In this document: piece after piece, positions 6,238 through 8,336 of the stretch
Layout: every line of letters starts with the position of its first letter
How positions within the stretch are numbered: position 1 is the first letter of the stretch
Source of the DNA: DASWHX01 sp036397995
Lineage (GTDB): Bacteria > Bacteroidota > Bacteroidia > Cytophagales > Cyclobacteriaceae
Reading direction: 5' to 3'
NCBI GenBank assembly: GCA_036397995.1
Contig: DASWHX010000155.1
Location: forward strand, 1-8,336
DNA length: 8,336 bases
The notes under the pieces: generated by a model
What the model saw: the letters and a program-made list of their open reading frames with translations, nothing else
The model's database searches: none
Told to the model about the DNA's origin: nothing
Program-made: the position numbers and the translations under genes

Positions 6238-6846
6238 ATGAGGGTATTGCTTATGAAACACCGCTATCCGGAGTGGGTTGTGCGGTATTGCGTTCGCCTG
6301 AAGCGACATTATCCCTTTGAATTTGTGCAGGAAAATTCCAGATTTAGCAAGTTGGGTGATTTTACTTACCGTACTCGTACCCAACCCTATGTGATTACCC
6401 TCAATAAAGACCTGAACAAAGACCAGTTCCTGATAACCTTGGTTCATGAAATTGCGCACCGGGTTACTGCAGAGAAATTTGGCCGCCGGGTGCAACCCCA
6501 TGGAAATGAATGGAAACGGCAATTCCAAAGGTTGATGAAACCGTTGTTGAAAAATGAGGTGTTCCGACCCTCGGTCCTTAAACCCCTGGAAAAACACCTT
6601 GAAAATCCAAAATCTACAACCTTTGCTGATCCTATCCTCATCAAAGCCTTGAACAGCAGGATGCAAAAGGGACATTTCTTTCTGTCCGATATCGGAATCG
6701 GTCGTGCATTTAGTTTTAATGGCAGGTATTTTAAGAAGCTGAGAACTCAGCGCACTAATGTATTATGCCGTGAAATTGGAACCAGATCTAATTATCTTGT
6801 TCCGGCCACGGCAATCGTTCAAAGAGTTAGAGCCCGGCTGAGGTAG
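6238..6846 (+). CDS. SprT-like zinc metalloprotease domain protein
   Basis: A soluble protein of 202 residues from ATG 6238. The in-frame ATG at 6220 would give 208, but it directly follows a terminator T-tract, so a ribosome there would clash with the hairpin; the purine-rich AAAGGAAAGGA ahead of 6238 also favours the later start. The active site is LVHEIAH (HExxH; residues 70-74 from the chosen start) with a third ligand histidine in PHGNEWK 14 residues beyond the motif, the SprT / Spartan (SprT-like) arrangement. The usual C-terminal Cys4 zinc ribbon is absent: only one cysteine lies in the C-terminal third. The tail instead has an aromatic and basic segment (GRAFSFNGRYFKKLRTQRTN) seen, as far as I recall, in Bacteroidota SprT-like proteins. 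Spartan homologs degrade DNA-crosslinked proteins in eukaryotes; the bacterial role is poorly known. It ends 10 bp from the convergent murQ. No promoter was found between the terminator and the gene. Confidence 0.85.
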   Translation: MRVLLMKHRYPEWVVRYCVRLKRHYPFEFVQENSRFSKLGDFTYRTRTQPYVITLNKDLNKDQFLITLVHEIAHRVTAEKFGRRVQPHGNEWKRQFQRLMKPLLKNEVFRPSVLKPLEKHLENPKSTTFADPILIKALNSRMQKGHFFLSDIGIGRAFSFNGRYFKKLRTQRTNVLCREIGTRSNYLVPATAIVQRVRARLR

Positions 6847-6856
6847 AGTATCAGAA

Positions 6857-7675
6857 TCAAATTTCCCCGCCGCTCTTGCGAATGGCCTCAATTACTTTCC
6901 GGACAGAACCATGCTTTTTCAGTAGTTCTTCAGCTTCAAATCTGCCTACGCTAAGTTCTTCCATAATCATGCGTGTACCCCTGTCAATCAATTTATTATT
7001 GGCTATTTGCATATCAACCATCTTATTTCCTTTAACCCTTCCTAATTGGATCATCACACTGGTGCTTATCATATTCAGCACAAGCTTTTGGGCAGTTCCT
7101 GCTTTCATCCTGGTTGAACCTGTAATGAACTCAGGGCCCACGATCACTTCTATTGGGTAAATAACGGACTTCGCTAATTCTGTATTTCTGTCACAAGTAA
7201 TGCAACCTGTTATAATTCCATGGTCTCTTGCTTTCTTCACACCACCAATTACATAGGGAGTTCTTCCTGAGGCGGCTAATCCTACCACTACATCCTTATG
7301 ATTAATCTGATATTCCTGCAAATCCTTCCAGGCCCGCTCTGAGTCATCCTCAGCAAACTCGACTGCCCGACGTATCGCCTTATCCCCGCCGGCCATTATT
7401 CCAACTACCAACCCGTGCTCTACTCCAAAAGTTGGGGGGCATTCCGATGCATCTACAATTCCCAGGCGCCCGCTGGTTCCCGCTCCGATATAAAATAATC
7501 TGCCCCCTTTCTTCATTTGACGAGTTACTTCTACTACCAGCGCTTCAATTTGCGGAAGACACCGTTCAACTGACTTGGGAACGGTTTTGTCTTCAAGGTT
7601 GATGTTTATCAGGAGATCCCTGACAGACATGTTTTCTAACCCGTCATATTTTGAACTTGATTCGGTTATACTCAC
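6857..7675 (-). CDS. murQ: N-acetylmuramic acid 6-phosphate etherase
   Basis: A 272-residue SIS-domain enzyme that cleaves the lactyl ether of MurNAc-6-phosphate to give GlcNAc-6-phosphate and D-lactate in the cytoplasm. The family signature GAGTSGRLGIVDASECPPTFG covers 64-84. The catalytic glutamates expected from E. coli MurQ (E83, E114) fall at E78 and E109 here. AASGRTPYVIGG (134-145) and GSTRMKAGTAQKLVLNMIST (186-205) are further sugar-phosphate binding signatures. The start is GTG at 7675, chosen because MSITESSSKYDGLENMSV matches the conserved 'ITES...' beginning of the family; the next ATG (7630) would remove it. It is somewhat shorter at the C-terminus than the 298-residue E. coli enzyme. 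It follows the BadF-type kinase by 21 bp, likely an operon, with an additional possible promoter over the kinase stop. Identification is secure. Confidence 0.97.
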   Translation of the reverse strand: MSITESSSKYDGLENMSVRDLLININLEDKTVPKSVERCLPQIEALVVEVTRQMKKGGRLFYIGAGTSGRLGIVDASECPPTFGVEHGLVVGIMAGGDKAIRRAVEFAEDDSERAWKDLQEYQINHKDVVVGLAASGRTPYVIGGVKKARDHGIITGCITCDRNTELAKSVIYPIEVIVGPEFITGSTRMKAGTAQKLVLNMISTSVMIQLGRVKGNKMVDMQIANNKLIDRGTRMIMEELSVGRFEAEELLKKHGSVRKVIEAIRKSGGEI

Positions 7676-7691
7676 AACACTAAAATTTATT

Positions 7692-7699
7692 CAAAGTTA
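7692..7699 (-). promoter_or_regulatory. -7-like element TAACTTTG ahead of murQ
   Basis: On the minus strand the kinase's TAA stop codon lies within TAACTTTG, the same octamer found before der and the lipoprotein gene, ending 16 nt before the murQ GTG. No convincing -33 TTG is found 19-21 bp upstream, so it may be an internal promoter or a coincidence. Confidence 0.35.
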
Positions 7700-8336
7700 A
7701 GAATTAAGCTTGTCTTCCATCTTCCCGCCGTGATATAAAGCCAACCCGGCTATAGGACCTTCCACCACATTTTTAATGGTCAAACCATAATCATTTGCAA
7801 TTTGTCGAATAATACTGTTGAAGTAGAATGCAATAGCACCGCTAAAATGAATTGGTACGCTTGCAGCATCCTTATATTTTAAAACGTTTCTCTCAAAAAA
7901 GAGTTTAAATGATTCCCGTATCAGGCTGTCTACAAAAGGATGCGCTTTGTTATCAAAAAGAAATTTGGAGAATCCCGCCAGGTATTGCGCTGGTTTTTTC
8001 TTTTGATAAACGTTTTCAAGCACTGTATTTCTACTCATATCATATCTTCGCTCCAATTGCACGGATAAATCAGCGGGTAACGTTTTATTGAAATAATGGG
8101 CCATTAAACTTTTCCCCAAATGCGCTCCGCCACCCTCATCGCCAAGTATATATCCTAAAGAAGGAATATTTTCAACAATTTCTTTTCCATCATACAAACA
8201 AGAGTTTGCCCCGGTACCCAGGATGCAGGCAATTCCTCTTTCATTACTACATAGTGCTCTGGCAACAGCAAGAAGATCATGATTTACCGAAATCCTTGCA
8301 TTGGCAAAGTATTTCTGAATCGATTCTGAAATTTTG
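7697..8336 (-). CDS. BadF/BadG-type ATPase family sugar kinase, probable GlcNAc/MurNAc kinase (N-terminus outside window)
   Basis: The frame stays open to the right edge, giving about 212 C-terminal residues; roughly 70 N-terminal residues, including the DGGGT phosphate-1 motif, are missing. The TTG at 8197 is an internal leucine codon, not a start. Visible motifs: NHDLLAVARAL near the edge, whose aspartate (8276-8278) corresponds to the catalytic Asp of human NAGK; ILGTGANSC with the phosphate-2 GTG(A/S)NS (8204-8218); LGDEGGGAHLGK (GDEGGG at 8126-8143); and HFSGAIAFYFNSIIRQIA, the adenosine region, near the end. These define the acetate/sugar-kinase-fold N-acetylglucosamine kinase branch. 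Adjacency to murQ, 21 bp downstream, suggests that it phosphorylates GlcNAc, MurNAc or both, supplying MurNAc-6-phosphate to MurQ, as described for MurK-type kinases. Family is sure; substrate is inferred from context. Confidence 0.88.
   Translation of the reverse strand, partial: KISESIQKYFANARISVNHDLLAVARALCSNERGIACILGTGANSCLYDGKEIVENIPSLGYILGDEGGGAHLGKSLMAHYFNKTLPADLSVQLERRYDMSRNTVLENVYQKKKPAQYLAGFSKFLFDNKAHPFVDSLIRESFKLFFERNVLKYKDAASVPIHFSGAIAFYFNSIIRQIANDYGLTIKNVVEGPIAGLALYHGGKMEDKLNS

Noticed and set aside
6235..6675. A 146-codon minus-strand open frame opposite the SprT-like gene
   Set aside because: The plus strand holds the conserved HExxH protease; the antisense frame shows no family features.
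7697..8197. Complete short gene beginning with TTG at 8197
   Set aside because: The frame continues without a stop to the window edge and includes the conserved GTGANSC and catalytic-Asp segments upstream of that codon, so it is a 5'-truncated kinase gene.

Overview
The window looks like chromosomal DNA of a Bacteroidota bacterium, most likely a Cytophagales-type marine or soil relative. Four things point there. The genome is AT-rich and the start codons mostly lack Shine-Dalgarno sequences. Several genes are preceded by the Bacteroidota -7 promoter element TAnnTTTG. There is a PadR regulator coupled to an FtsX/MacB-like permease carrying the N-terminal 'permease prefix' domain. The small acidic lipoprotein, the SprT-like protease and the murQ/BadF-kinase pair are also of Bacteroidota style. 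This assignment is inference; no rRNA gene is present.

Layout, left to right. (1) The 3' end of an MBL-fold metallohydrolase (+). (2) Two tandem, equal-length paralogous TerB-like proteins on the minus strand, converging on the MBL gene. (3) A 282-bp AT-rich divergent intergenic region with two TAnnTTTG elements and an inverted repeat. (4) A PadR-type repressor overlapping by ATGA an 877-residue duplicated FtsX/MacB-family permease with no ATPase gene beside it. (5) der (engA), the double-GTPase ribosome assembly factor, with a -7 element so close that its mRNA may be leaderless. (6) A short acidic Glu/Thr/Ala/Ser-rich lipoprotein whose reading frame is cut by a TAG although the same composition continues for 14 more codons to a TAA. 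(7) A strong intrinsic terminator running directly into an SprT-like zinc protease gene. (8) Convergent with it on the minus strand, a BadF/BadG-type sugar kinase (5' end outside the window) followed by murQ, a probable amino-sugar and peptidoglycan recycling pair.

How the genes work together: PadR plus permease form one transcriptional unit, presumably a regulated envelope or efflux function. The kinase and MurQ plausibly feed MurNAc/GlcNAc into GlcNAc-6-phosphate metabolism. The TerB pair is probably one two-gene operon. der, the lipoprotein and the protease look like independent housekeeping or accessory units. I found no RNA gene, insertion sequence, CRISPR array or phage gene, and no clear multi-gene undescribed system. 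The points most worth a second look are the interrupted lipoprotein frame, the regulatory region of the PadR-permease unit, the duplicated TerB pair, and the terminator abutting the protease start.
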